NCBI GenBank assembly: GCA_002307295.1
Contig: DBTY01000053.1
Span: 81,084-145,083 of the forward strand
Origin: Ignavibacteriales bacterium UBA1304
GTDB lineage: Bacteria > Bacteroidota > Ignavibacteria > Ignavibacteriales > Ignavibacteriaceae
Length of the DNA stretch: 64,000 nucleotides
Direction of reading: 5' to 3'
Below the pieces are notes generated by a model that was not told the origin of the DNA, ran no database searches, and saw only the letters and a list, made by a program, of their open reading frames with translations. Both the position numbers and the translations under genes were made by a program. This document shows, piece by piece, positions 1 through 9,200 of the stretch (positions are counted from its first letter, which is position 1; the number at the start of each line of letters is the position of its first letter).

Positions 1-185
1 TCATTTACTAAATTAGTTGATAAAGTACCTTCATATTGATCTTGTAATTTGTCTAACCGACAAAAATAAAGTTTTGCATAAGTAATTATATTCAGGAACT
101 TAGGAAAATCCATATATCGCCAAACTTTTGAATTTGGCAATGGTTCATTCATGTTAAGATATGGAGCTGAGCCATTAAGTATCAT
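1..185 (-). CDS. N-terminal part of a DUF2971-like protein (runs off left edge)
   Basis: An open frame on the minus strand continues to the window edge, so only about 61 residues are present. The visible part contains 'VWRYMDFPKF', then 'AKLYFCRLDKL' and 'DQYEG'. This follows the opening pattern of DUF2971 proteins, in which a W-R-Y-M block is followed by a 'LYF.R.D...D.(F/Y)EG' block. The function of the family is not settled. Two in-frame ATGs are possible, ending at 185 and at 152. Neither has a clear ribosome binding site, so the start is uncertain. The assignment rests on motif memory alone; the rest of the gene lies outside the window. Confidence 0.55.
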   Translation of the reverse strand, partial: MILNGSAPYLNMNEPLPNSKVWRYMDFPKFLNIITYAKLYFCRLDKLQDQYEGTLSTNLVN

Positions 186-513
186 AATAGATTCGTAAAT
201 TACTTTTAGAAATTAGTTTACACCAATTATTTACATCGAATACACGAAAAGATTACATTGTATTAGAAAAATGATACTAAGATTATATCCATCTCAACTC
301 TAAATCCCCTATGGGAATAATTTTACTGTAATATTCAAGCTAATTAGTTTAAAATTAAATATATCTATTTACTTTTCAAACAATATACTTGAACCTCGGC
401 AACAGCAAAGGGTTTATACTTTGAACTTAAAGCATTAAGCTTTTATTGTCAATTATTATCTTTCTGCGTCAAAAAAATAAGCATTAACGCCCGAACTCTT
501 CTTAGTTTTATTA
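186..513. other. AT-rich intergenic stretch, no gene seen
   Basis: About 330 bases between the edge gene and the lipoprotein gene. No open frame with a plausible start and no strong hairpin was seen. It should hold the promoter of the leftward edge gene. Confidence 0.5.
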
Positions 514-933
514 CTATTGCTTCTGCAAAACAAACGAAAGCCCTCCCCTTGCAGGAGAAAGAGCTTCAACCGATTTGCCGCTTTCATGCCACTTCATTGA
601 ATTAATAATAAAACCAGACTGAGACAATTTTACCGTATCATTTGAAATAACATAAGAGCCAGTATATGTTTTTGTTATTCCGGATCCCATTATAGTTGAT
701 ACGCTTTGTGGTATGATAACTTTTGCAGTATATTCGTTCTTATTCGTAAACGTTATATTAACGGAACCTCCAGACGCCTGAACGTCTACGCTTCGGTCAG
801 CAGCATCGGGTAAAATGAAAGAAGAGCTGTTATAATTCCCGGCTAAACTATTCGCCGGTTCAGTAGAGTTTTCTTTTGAGCAGCCACTTAACAAAACTAT
901 TCCTATTAATAATAGTTTATTAATTGTAGTCAT
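514..933 (-). CDS. small lipoprotein of unknown function
   Basis: The 139-residue product starts with a short basic-hydrophobic signal ending in the lipobox LLSGC (Cys18), so it should be lipid-anchored after signal peptidase II cleavage. The mature part is mostly short beta-type segments ('GNYNSSSF', 'VNITFTNKNEYTAKV', 'GSYVISNDTVKLS'), which suggests a small beta-barrel or lipocalin-like fold. It ends with 'LSFVLQKQ', as these small barrels often do. A good ribosome binding site (GGGAGGA) lies just upstream of the ATG. The next gene is on the same strand, but the 120-base gap argues against tight coupling. I do not recognise a named family. Confidence 0.7.
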   Translation of the reverse strand: MTTINKLLLIGIVLLSGCSKENSTEPANSLAGNYNSSSFILPDAADRSVDVQASGGSVNITFTNKNEYTAKVIIPQSVSTIMGSGITKTYTGSYVISNDTVKLSQSGFIINSMKWHESGKSVEALSPARGGLSFVLQKQ

Positions 934-1054
934 AAGTTTATCCTCCCACTAATAAAATGATAGAACCAACTTAAAGAAAATGATCCCTATTGTCAATCTG
1001 CTTTATTTCAAATGTTGCGGACGTGGAGAACGCCGCGCCCGCGGAAACCTTATT

Positions 1055-1672
1055 TTACCGTTCAATAAATCCTTTGCTCTTTTCATCCCAAATATAAATT
1101 ATCGGTTTACAATAAGAACAATCCGAATAAAAACCTGTAGTGTCAGGCGGATTTACTACAAGCATTCTGCTATCGGGTTTAAAGTCAAAACCGGATGTAG
1201 CTCCAACGCCATCGTAAATTTTCCCGGTCAACGCGTCAACTATCACGCTAACAAAACATTCGCTTCCGCAGCCCCATGAAACAAAACAATAATGCCCGGC
1301 AAAATTAATATTTTCTTTACTGCACGCTTCGCTTATTCGGGTTTTAAAATGCTTGGCGTCCTTATAACTTGACCAGTCAATTTTTATTTTCGGTTTTGGA
1401 GAAACCGGCTTTACCTGAAAATCAGTAAATAAAACATTCGGTTTATACTTAATTGAGATAGAGCTTATCTTTTTTGTTTTAGCGTTTCCTATTACAAAAT
1501 AATCTTTATCTTCCGAAGCATAAAGCGTATCGGCGATAAAATCAGTTTTAATATAGCTGCTTAACTGCGCATTAATAACTGGCTCCGATAAAGCGGCGCC
1601 GCTTTTTGCCTCTTGTTTAGTATTACACAAAAACATTAGAAAAAAACTTAAAATGTAGATTATTGCATTCAT
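1055..1672 (-). CDS. exported protein with conserved WGCGxxC motif, unknown function
   Basis: The 205-residue product begins with a hydrophobic segment (residues 3-17) that looks like a signal peptide. A Cys at about 16 may be a lipidation site, but the lipobox is poor. The C-terminal half carries 'NFAGHYCFVSWGCGSECF' followed by 'VDALTGKIYDG' and 'DSRMLVVNPP'. This is the signature of a widespread uncharacterised secreted family built around 'NFAGHY...WGCG..C....VD..TG.....DSR.L'. Several cysteines suggest disulphides in the periplasm. The family has no known activity, so none is proposed. A GC-rich patch lies just past the stop codon. Confidence 0.65.
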   Translation of the reverse strand: MNAIIYILSFFLMFLCNTKQEAKSGAALSEPVINAQLSSYIKTDFIADTLYASEDKDYFVIGNAKTKKISSISIKYKPNVLFTDFQVKPVSPKPKIKIDWSSYKDAKHFKTRISEACSKENINFAGHYCFVSWGCGSECFVSVIVDALTGKIYDGVGATSGFDFKPDSRMLVVNPPDTTGFYSDCSYCKPIIYIWDEKSKGFIER

Positions 1673-1728
1673 CGTTTTTAGACCCTGAAATTATTATAAA
1701 TGATATCATCTAAAATTACTTCATCGCG

Positions 1729-1821
1729 TCAATTATTGCAATATCTCCGAATCATATCAGAGGCTTCTTTATCCCCAAGTTCTTCCGCTTTGCTTTTGTA
1801 TCCATAATCAAACCGCCTTAA
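1729..1821 (-). pseudogene. possible gene remnant inside an intergenic gap
   Basis: In the 420-base gap between the exported protein and the phosphoesterase, one minus-strand frame reads LRRFDYGYKSKAEELGDKEA and ends about ten residues later at a stop. The tail 'KAEELGDKEASDMIRRYC' resembles the end of a Sel1/TPR-like helical repeat protein. There is no start codon and a stop lies immediately upstream, so if it is anything it is a decayed fragment. The rest of the gap is AT-rich with no other gene seen. Confidence 0.25.
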
Positions 1822-2092
1822 AAGTCAGGTTAGTTTAATAACATTTTTTTGAGAAATAAAATTTTTTCTTATATCCATTAGAGATAAACAAAGAATTTTC
1901 CCATTCATTTTTGTTGCCATTGTGTCTGCAAAATCAAATACTTTAGAATTCCTTTCCCAGCTTAAGAACTACAATATGCAGGTATTTTGAACTTTTATTA
2001 AAATGTATTTATTTCTATTTTGATTATATGTTTAATAACACAGGTTCTTTTTACTCTCTCAACATTTTTCATAAACAATAAATTAAAATAAA

Positions 2093-2938
2093 ATGAAAAA
2101 AATTATTCTAACGCTTTTTTTACTGATTAGCTGCGCAACGCTGCAATATAGTCAGACTTTAAAAATAATGACCTACAATATCAGATATGATAACCCGGAC
2201 GACGGAGAAAACAAGTGGCAATTCAGAAAAGGAACAATGGCCGAACTTATTAGATTTCACGAACCGGACATATTTGGCATACAGGAGGGACTTGCCAATC
2301 AGTTAACGTTCCTTGACAGCGCTTTGCCAAATTATAAACATATTGGAATTGGCCGCGACGCTAATGGAACCGGCGAACACAGCTGTATTTTTTACAACGC
2401 TAAACGTTTTAAATTAATCAAACAAGCTACGTTTTGGTTATCGGAAACTCCAGACGTAATATCAAAAGGCTGGGACGCGGCGCTGAACAGAATCTGCACT
2501 TACGGCCTATTTAAAGACGAACTTACAAAACAACACATCTGGGTATTCAATACTCATTTTGACTACCAGGGCGACGCCGCAAGGATGAACAGCGCGAAAT
2601 TGATTTACAACAAAATAAATACGTTAAACAAAGAACATTATCCTGTAATTTTAACCGGCGATTTTAATCTTGAACCGGAAAGCGCGCCAATTAAGTTTTT
2701 GTCTGGCGTTATGATTGAAACCAAATTTGCCACTTCAAATTCTTTTGGCAACCAAGGTACTTTTAATAACTTTGAGTTTGATAAACCTGTAACAAGTAGA
2801 ATTGATTATATTTTCACAAGCAAAACAGGCTTGAAGACTCTTAAATATGGAATACTGAGCGACTCTAAAAACTGCCATTACCCTTCAGATCATTTACCGG
2901 TATTTGCCGAACTAAAATATACAGGCAAAGCTAAATAA
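2093..2938 (+). CDS. exported endonuclease/exonuclease/phosphatase family hydrolase
   Basis: This 281-residue protein has a signal peptide (about residues 1-21, ending near YSQ) and then one EEP domain. The metal and catalytic motifs are visible in order: 'MTYNIRYD' with the first Asn (about 29), 'DIFGIQEGL' with the metal-binding Glu (about 65), 'NTHFDYQG' with the catalytic His (about 152), 'LTGDFN' with the Asp/Asn pair (about 190) and 'SDHLPVFAEL' near the C-terminus. The family hydrolyses phosphodiesters in nucleic acids, inositol phosphates or sphingolipids, and exported Bacteroidota members of this size are common. The substrate cannot be read from the sequence. It is monocistronic and followed by a strong terminator. 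Confidence 0.85.
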   Translation: MKKIILTLFLLISCATLQYSQTLKIMTYNIRYDNPDDGENKWQFRKGTMAELIRFHEPDIFGIQEGLANQLTFLDSALPNYKHIGIGRDANGTGEHSCIFYNAKRFKLIKQATFWLSETPDVISKGWDAALNRICTYGLFKDELTKQHIWVFNTHFDYQGDAARMNSAKLIYNKINTLNKEHYPVILTGDFNLEPESAPIKFLSGVMIETKFATSNSFGNQGTFNNFEFDKPVTSRIDYIFTSKTGLKTLKYGILSDSKNCHYPSDHLPVFAELKYTGKAK

Positions 2939-2947
2939 GAATTAAAG

Positions 2948-2988
2948 ATAAAGCGCCGTTTTGTTTTTAAACAGCGGCGCTTTATTAT
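2948..2988 (+). terminator. rho-independent terminator after the EEP hydrolase
   Basis: A perfect 11-base stem, ATAAAGCGCCG paired with CGGCGCTTTAT, encloses a 16-base loop. It lies ten bases after the stop codon and runs into TTTATTATAA. Confidence 0.8.
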
Positions 2989-3126
2989 AATATTCAATGC
3001 TTTTTTTTACGCTCTCTCGCTACGCAGTTCCAGACTTAATAGTTCCCCCCAAATAAAGCTTATATAATAATAGTAAATTTTTAATTTACCAGTAACTTAT
3101 TTTATTATAATGCGTTACCGCGCCTC

Positions 3127-4509
3127 CTACAAGTTAAAGTACATTTTATATTCAAATGGATGAGGCATTGCGCTTATAGCTTTTATTTCTTCTTCTTTTA
3201 TGCTTACCCACTGTTGCAATAGCTCGTCGGTGAAAACATTACCGCGCCGCAGAAAATCGTTATCAGCGGCTAAAGCGTCAAGAGCCTCGGCTAAGCTGCG
3301 GGGCAAATACTCAATTTTACCTTCGTAACTTCCGTCAAAAAGATTTTTATCTGCCGGACCGTAGCCCTCTTTTATTGGGTCTATTTTATTAGCTACTCCA
3401 TCCAATCCTGCTAATAACATTGCCGAAATACATAAATATGGGTTCGCGGTAGCGTCAGGCGGACGGTATTCAAAACGCGCTTCTTCAGGATTTGTAACGT
3501 ACTTTGGTATCCGGATTGCAGAAGACCTGTTCCCCTGCCCGTAAGTTAATGTAACGGGAGCTTCAAAACCGGGGACTAATCTTTTATATGAGTTTGTGCT
3601 GGGATTTGTAAAGGCCGCAAGCGCAGGAGCGTGTTTTAGCAGTCCCCCAATAAAAAACCTGCCAAGTTCGTTTATGTTGCCATATTCGCCTTTTTTATAA
3701 AAAGCGTTTTTGCCGTTTTTAGTAAGGAACAGATGCAGATGCATTCCGTTGCCAGCCTGCTGATACATAGGTTTTGGCATAAAAGTAACATAAAGGTTCC
3801 GCATCCGGGCATAATTAAACAAGACATATTTTGCAGTTACAACATTATCCCCCGTATTCAAAACATCTGTAAAGAAAGTCTCAATTTCCTGCTGTCCTCT
3901 TTCGCCAGTTTCGTGATGATGATATTTAACCTTAATGCCAAATTGCTTTAGTATCTTACACGCTTCGTCTCTAAAATCGTCATAGACGTCAAACGGATTA
4001 GCGGCATGATACGCTTTTTTATAAAACTCTTCTTCATGTTCTATTTTATAATACGAAGCCGACGTTCTGGTATCATACTCCACATTAGAAAAAATATAAA
4101 ATTCAAACTCTGGTCCCCACCACGATTTATCAGCGCCAGTTATTTTTTTTAATAACGATTCCGCCTGCTTAACCAAATATCGTCCATCCTGTAAAAAAGG
4201 ACTCCGCTTATCGTCGGTAAGGACTATATTGGAATAAAAGCTTAGCGTTGGGGCGTCTCTAAATGGGTCTATTACTGCCGTAGTTAAATCCGGAGTAAGA
4301 ATCATATCGCTGTTTTCAACTTTTCTAAAGCCGTAGCTCGAGCCGTCAAAACCGACTCCTTCGTCCAACAGCTTATTTAGAATTCCGGGATAAACAGGGA
4401 GGGATATGTGGTGAAGCCGGCCAGATAAATCGATGCACTTTAAATCGATTACTTCAATATTATTTTTTTTTATGATTTCATTGCAGGTCTGAATAGCGTT
4501 TTTTAGCAT
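3127..4509 (-). CDS. glnA: glutamine synthetase, type I
   Basis: This enzyme condenses ammonia with glutamate using ATP and is the main route of ammonium assimilation. At 460 residues it has the GSI length. Diagnostic blocks are 'FDGSSYGF' (N-domain), 'GPEFEFYIF' with metal-ligand Glu (about 132), 'QQEIETFF', 'GNGMHLHLF' (metal-ligand His), the ammonium-site loop 'NPSTNSYKRLVPG' and 'RFEYRPPDATANPYL'. The loop that in adenylylated GSI-beta enzymes reads 'NLYDLPP' is 'NLFDGSY' here, with Phe (about 389) replacing the modified Tyr. Control by adenylylation is therefore not expected. No glnB, amtB or glnD is nearby. It lies head-to-tail after enolase, but the strong enolase terminator separates them. 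Confidence 0.95.
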   Translation of the reverse strand: MLKNAIQTCNEIIKKNNIEVIDLKCIDLSGRLHHISLPVYPGILNKLLDEGVGFDGSSYGFRKVENSDMILTPDLTTAVIDPFRDAPTLSFYSNIVLTDDKRSPFLQDGRYLVKQAESLLKKITGADKSWWGPEFEFYIFSNVEYDTRTSASYYKIEHEEEFYKKAYHAANPFDVYDDFRDEACKILKQFGIKVKYHHHETGERGQQEIETFFTDVLNTGDNVVTAKYVLFNYARMRNLYVTFMPKPMYQQAGNGMHLHLFLTKNGKNAFYKKGEYGNINELGRFFIGGLLKHAPALAAFTNPSTNSYKRLVPGFEAPVTLTYGQGNRSSAIRIPKYVTNPEEARFEYRPPDATANPYLCISAMLLAGLDGVANKIDPIKEGYGPADKNLFDGSYEGKIEYLPRSLAEALDALAADNDFLRRGNVFTDELLQQWVSIKEEEIKAISAMPHPFEYKMYFNL

Positions 4510-4552
4510 ATTAATTCCGATATATTAATAAATATTCACTATGGACACACAT

Positions 4553-4592
4553 AAAAAAATAGCGGCAGGGCTTTATAGGCGCCGTGCCGCTA
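4553..4592 (-). terminator. rho-independent terminator after enolase
   Basis: On the minus strand TAGCGGCA pairs with TGCCGCTA, with more pairing inside, and the hairpin is followed by seven T residues. It starts about 14 bases after the enolase stop codon. Confidence 0.85.
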
Positions 4593-4605
4593 AACTAAAA
4601 AGAAA

Positions 4606-5898
4606 TTAGTGTTTACAGTTAATTGCAGAGTAGCCTAAGAACTGAGCTGACGGATCTAATTCGTCTTCAATTCTTAATAACTGATTGTATTTTGCAATTC
4701 TGTCTGTTCTGCTTGTAGAACCAGTTTTAATCTGTCCTGCATTTGTAGCTACTGCAATATCAGCAATAGTAGTATCTTCTGTTTCGCCAGAACGGTGGCT
4801 GATAACAGCTGTATAACCTGCTTTCTTAGCCATTTCGATAGCGTCGAGAGTTTCGGTTAATGAACCAATTTGGTTTACTTTAATAAGGATAGAGTTTGCA
4901 ACGCCTTTTTCAATTCCTGTTGCTAATCTTTCTGTGTTTGTAACAAACAAATCGTCGCCGACTAACTGAATTTTGTCGCCTAAGACGTCTGTTAAGTTCT
5001 TCCAGCCATCCCAATCGTCTTCAGCCAAACCGTCTTCAATTGAAACTATAGGATATTGTTTAGCCCAGTTAGCCCAATATTCAACCATTTTATCTGAAGA
5101 TAATTCTGCTTTATCTGATTTGAAGAACTGGTATACGTTCTTTTCTTTGATAAACATTTCGCTGCTTGCAGGATCTAATGCAATAGAAATATCTACGCCA
5201 GGTTTGTAACCTGCTTTTGTAATAGCTTCAAGAATAACTTCAATAGCTTCTTCGTTTGATTTTAAGTTTGGAGCAAAACCGCCTTCGTCGCCAACTGCAG
5301 TGTTATATCCTCTTTTTTTCAATACGTCTTTTAAGTTATGGAATGTTTCTGCGCCCATTCTAAGAGCTTCTGCAAAATTAGGAGCGCCTGCAGGCATAAT
5401 CATAAATTCCTGGAAATCAACATTATTATCGGCATGTCTTCCGCCGTTAATGATGTTCATCATTGGGACAGGAATAACTTTAGCGTTTACTCCGCCAAGG
5501 TATCTGTACAATGGAATTTCAAGAGCTTCTGCAGCGGCTTTAGCTACTGCTAACGAAACGCCAAGAATTGCGTTTGCGCCAAGTACTGATTTATTTGGAG
5601 TGCCGTCTAAATCGATCATTACTTTATCAATGTAAGCCTGATCTAAAGCGTCAAGATCGATAATTTCTTCAGCAATTTTTTCGTTAACGTTTTCAACTGC
5701 TTTCAAAACGCCTTTGCCAAGATATCTGCTTTTATCGCCGTCTCTTAGTTCAACTGCTTCGTGTTCGCCTGTTGACGCGCCGCTAGGAACTGCTGCGCGA
5801 CCGATAACTCCGCATTCCAACATTACTTCAGCTTCCAAAGTTGGATTTCCTCTTGAATCCAAAATCTCTCTTGCAATCACTTCGACTATTGTCGTCAT
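4606..5898 (-). CDS. eno: enolase (phosphopyruvate hydratase)
   Basis: It converts 2-phosphoglycerate to phosphoenolpyruvate in glycolysis and gluconeogenesis, in the cytosol. The 430-residue length is standard. Visible hallmarks are 'REILDSRGNPTLE' and 'GRAAVPSGASTGEHEA' in the N-terminal capping domain, 'AVGDEGGFAPNL' with the catalytic-loop Glu, 'SIEDGLAEDDW' and 'QLVGDDLFVTN' for the metal ligands, 'LIKVNQIGSLTET' with the catalytic Lys, and 'ISHRSGETEDTTIAD'. The start is supported by GGAG nine bases upstream of the ATG. It has its own upstream region of 330 bases and a strong terminator, so it is probably a single-gene, highly expressed unit. Confidence 0.97.
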   Translation of the reverse strand: MTTIVEVIAREILDSRGNPTLEAEVMLECGVIGRAAVPSGASTGEHEAVELRDGDKSRYLGKGVLKAVENVNEKIAEEIIDLDALDQAYIDKVMIDLDGTPNKSVLGANAILGVSLAVAKAAAEALEIPLYRYLGGVNAKVIPVPMMNIINGGRHADNNVDFQEFMIMPAGAPNFAEALRMGAETFHNLKDVLKKRGYNTAVGDEGGFAPNLKSNEEAIEVILEAITKAGYKPGVDISIALDPASSEMFIKEKNVYQFFKSDKAELSSDKMVEYWANWAKQYPIVSIEDGLAEDDWDGWKNLTDVLGDKIQLVGDDLFVTNTERLATGIEKGVANSILIKVNQIGSLTETLDAIEMAKKAGYTAVISHRSGETEDTTIADIAVATNAGQIKTGSTSRTDRIAKYNQLLRIEDELDPSAQFLGYSAINCKH

Positions 5899-6230
5899 TT
5901 GTTCGTCTCCTTTTTTATATTTTATTTTTTTACCGTAATTGAGTACTATTATTTATCAAAGTTAAAAAAATAGTTACTGCAAAGTTAGTTAAGTTTAGGC
6001 ATATTTAAAAGCGCGTTTTGCAGGAAAATTTTTGCCCCTCTTTTTTGCCAATTTTACAGAAATATCCAATAAGACTATTAAGTTCATCAAATTCGATAGA
6101 ATTGAGATAAAAAACAATCGATTTATGCCAACTTCATTTTACCGGCAGTCAGGCAATTAATTTTAAATTGCCTGACCGTTAAATCTGTTTTCCTGCGGAA
6201 AGAATTGATGCGTCTACGCTAACTTCCTTT
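5899..6230. other. intergenic region upstream of enolase
   Basis: About 330 bases with no open frame. It holds the enolase leader (ribosome binding site GGAGACG) and, near its left end as seen from enolase, an 11-base inverted repeat described separately. No other structure was recognised. Confidence 0.5.
6148..6176 (-). terminator. inverted repeat, probable terminator of the SBBP gene
   Basis: GTCAGGCAATT and AATTGCCTGAC form a perfect 11-base stem with a 7-base loop, about 55 bases past the stop of the giant gene. The expected T-run is missing on the minus strand, so it may be a processing or stability hairpin instead. Confidence 0.45.
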
Positions 6231-9200
6231 TTACTTCAACAAAATTAGTTTCTTAGCAGAACGGTAGTTTCCCTTTCCGTCCTGAGAAACAGCCTCTATT
6301 GTGTACAGATAAATTCCAGACGCTTTGTTTGACGCGTTCCATGTTACTTCGTGGTAACCCGCTGTTTGAGTCCCGTTTACTAACGACTCGACCAATTGCC
6401 CAAGTAAATTATAAATTCTCACTTTTACATTACTCATTTCCGGCAATCCATATCTAATCACTGTAGTTGGATTAAACGGGTTTGGATAATTTTGCGAAAG
6501 CGAATAATTAACTGGGATATTATTTTTCGCTTTGCCCACGTTAGTAACATTGCTTTTTGTTCCAATTGCAAATTCGCCTAAAGAAGAAAAAGGGACGGTA
6601 TTTACTAAAACGCTATCGACTATTTTGCCGCCAATATTTTGCCAAGGATCTCCTGAATTTTCTCGCATTAGCCAGACCAAAGAGTTGGGATTTACAACTC
6701 CAGGTATAGCAGACAAGGGGATTTTAATATCGCCATTAGTTAAAGTAATTCTATAAGCGTCAATCGACCAATAATAATTACTTACACTTGTGGAATCAGG
6801 CGTCTTTCCTGCTAAAGGGGCTTGATATTCAAAATATCTCCCAACTAATCTTGAATCATATGAGTTTAAATATGTAATTAAGAGGTCCATACTAATATTC
6901 ATTCCGGTAAAACTTATAGCGTTTTGTCCAAATACCGGAGTCGGCGCATAAAATATCCAGTCCCAAAACGTAATTGCGGAATCGGTTTGCGCTACAACTA
7001 AGCTATCGTTGCAGTCGCAAATTCTAACAAGGCATTTTGTCTGAGATGGTGGGAAATATATCCAGTCACAAAAGCCGCGTGAAGCAGAATATGATTGCTC
7101 TATATAATTCCAACTGCTTCCGTTATCTGTCGAGTAAAGAATTTTTACGGCTTCAACGCCTATCGAATTCCATTTAACATATTTTTGTGCAGTACATTCT
7201 AAAAATTCTCCTCCTTTGGGAAAAAGAAGTTGTATGCTTTCTATAGAAAAGCTTGAATCGCTATAAGCAAATATTGCGCTATCGGAAGAGCTAACAATTT
7301 TTATATAACAATTATTAGAAGGTATTGCAGGAACTACCCACTTATAACTCCCATTTATCGCCGGGATATTAGCGGCTACATTATTCCATGTTACGCCTGA
7401 ATTCGTAGAGAAAAGGATATTAAGGTTTGCAACATCGCTTGATGCAGTCCATGTAATGTTTTGGACGCTTCCGATTCTGAAACCTTGACCTCCATTGGGC
7501 GATGTTAAAGTTACGTTTGGAACATGCGAAGTTGTAATTGTAAAGTTATTCGATAGAAATACGGGACTCTCTGACAGGCCGGGAATAGAAATTCTTATTT
7601 TACAATTTGGACTGTTTAAGGCAGGAATTGTAAAAGAGTAATACATTCTATTTGGCGCAAGCGAAGTAAGATTTACCCAATTAGTTCCGCCATCTGAAGA
7701 AAACTCTATATCTATGGCGCTTGGGATGGAATTCTCTGCCCACCGAATATTATGAATTGTATTAGCCTGCCAAACTTCTCCACCCATTGGGGAGGTTATA
7801 TTTAATGCTATTGGCTGTATGTATAGCTTTGTTACAAATGCATTCTCAATCAGCCCTATATCGGTTTTATAAGCTCCGGCTGTTGTTGGGAAAGTAGGGG
7901 AGTTAGTCCTTCCAACTATGTAAGCATTTCCGTTTCCATCTATTGCTATAGCAGAGCCATAATTTTCTAAAGTTTTTCCAATAGACGTAGAATATAATAA
8001 AGCGCTGCCAGTTGAGTTTAGTTTTGTTATAAAAGCATAAATATAGCCAAAAAAGCCAAAATTGGTTTGATACGCTCCAGGCGTAGTTGGAAAATCGCCA
8101 GAACCAGTACATCCCGTTATATAGGCGTTTCCATTTGTATCTATGGCAATCGAATAGCTATACTCATTACTGCTACTACTACCGCCAATAAAAGTAGAAT
8201 AAACCAAAGCGCTGCCAGTTGGGTTTAACTTTGTTACGAAAACATCTTCATAGCCATGCATACTAGTTTGAAAAGCCCCTGGAGTTGTTGGATAATTGGA
8301 AGAACCAGTCCATCCTGTTATGTAAGCGCATCCTTTTGCGTCTATAGCGATCGAACAACCATAATCTAGTTTACTTCCCCCAATAAAAGTAGAATAAACC
8401 AATGCGCTGCCGTTAGGATTTAATTTTGTTATAAAAGCATCCTGCTTAACGTTGCGACTACTATCTATACAAACAGTTTGAAAAGCTCCTGGAGTAGTTG
8501 GATAATCTGAATACCCAACTCCTGTTATATAAGCATTGCCGCTCTTATCAATAGCAATTGATTCACCGCATCCATCTTTAATAAGAGTAGAATATACTAA
8601 AGCGCTGCCCTCTGAGTTTAGCTTTGTTATAAAAGCGCCCCCTCCAGTTGTTTGATAAGCCCCAGTCGTTGTTGGATAATTCAAAGACGTAGTAAATCCT
8701 GTTATGTAAGCGCTCCCATTCGCGTCTACTGCTATTGAAGTTCCAATCTCTCCTCCACTTCCCCCAATAAAAGTAGAATAAACCAAAGCGCTGCCCGATG
8801 AATTTATCTTTGTTACAAATGCATCGCCATCAGCATGATAATAACCGCCAAAAGTAATCTGAAAAGCGCCGGGCGTTGTTGGGTAATCAGAAGAATTGGT
8901 TTTGCCTGTTATATAAGCGTTACCGTTTGCGTCTATGGCTATCGAAGTACCATAATCATTATCGCTTCCGTTCCCCCCAATAAAAGTAGAATAAACCAAA
9001 GCGCTGCCAGTTGGGTTTAGCTTAGCTATAAATACTACTTCATTATATCCTGGACCGCCAAAAGAAGTCTGATAAGCTCCTGGAGTAGTAGGATAATCGG
9101 CAGAGCTAGTATAACCAGTTATATAAGCCTTACCGCTTGCATCTATAGCTATCGAATTCCCTTGATCATAGTCGCCCCCTCCAATAAAAGTAGAATATAC

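Noticed and set aside
980..1279. Plus-strand 99-codon frame
   Set aside because: It lies opposite the WGCG-motif gene, has no ribosome binding site and its product has no domain. The minus-strand gene has a signal peptide and family motifs.
3073..3089. GTAAATT-N3-AATTTAC hairpin after glutamine synthetase as a terminator
   Set aside because: Only a 7-base AT-rich stem with a short loop; too weak to call with confidence.
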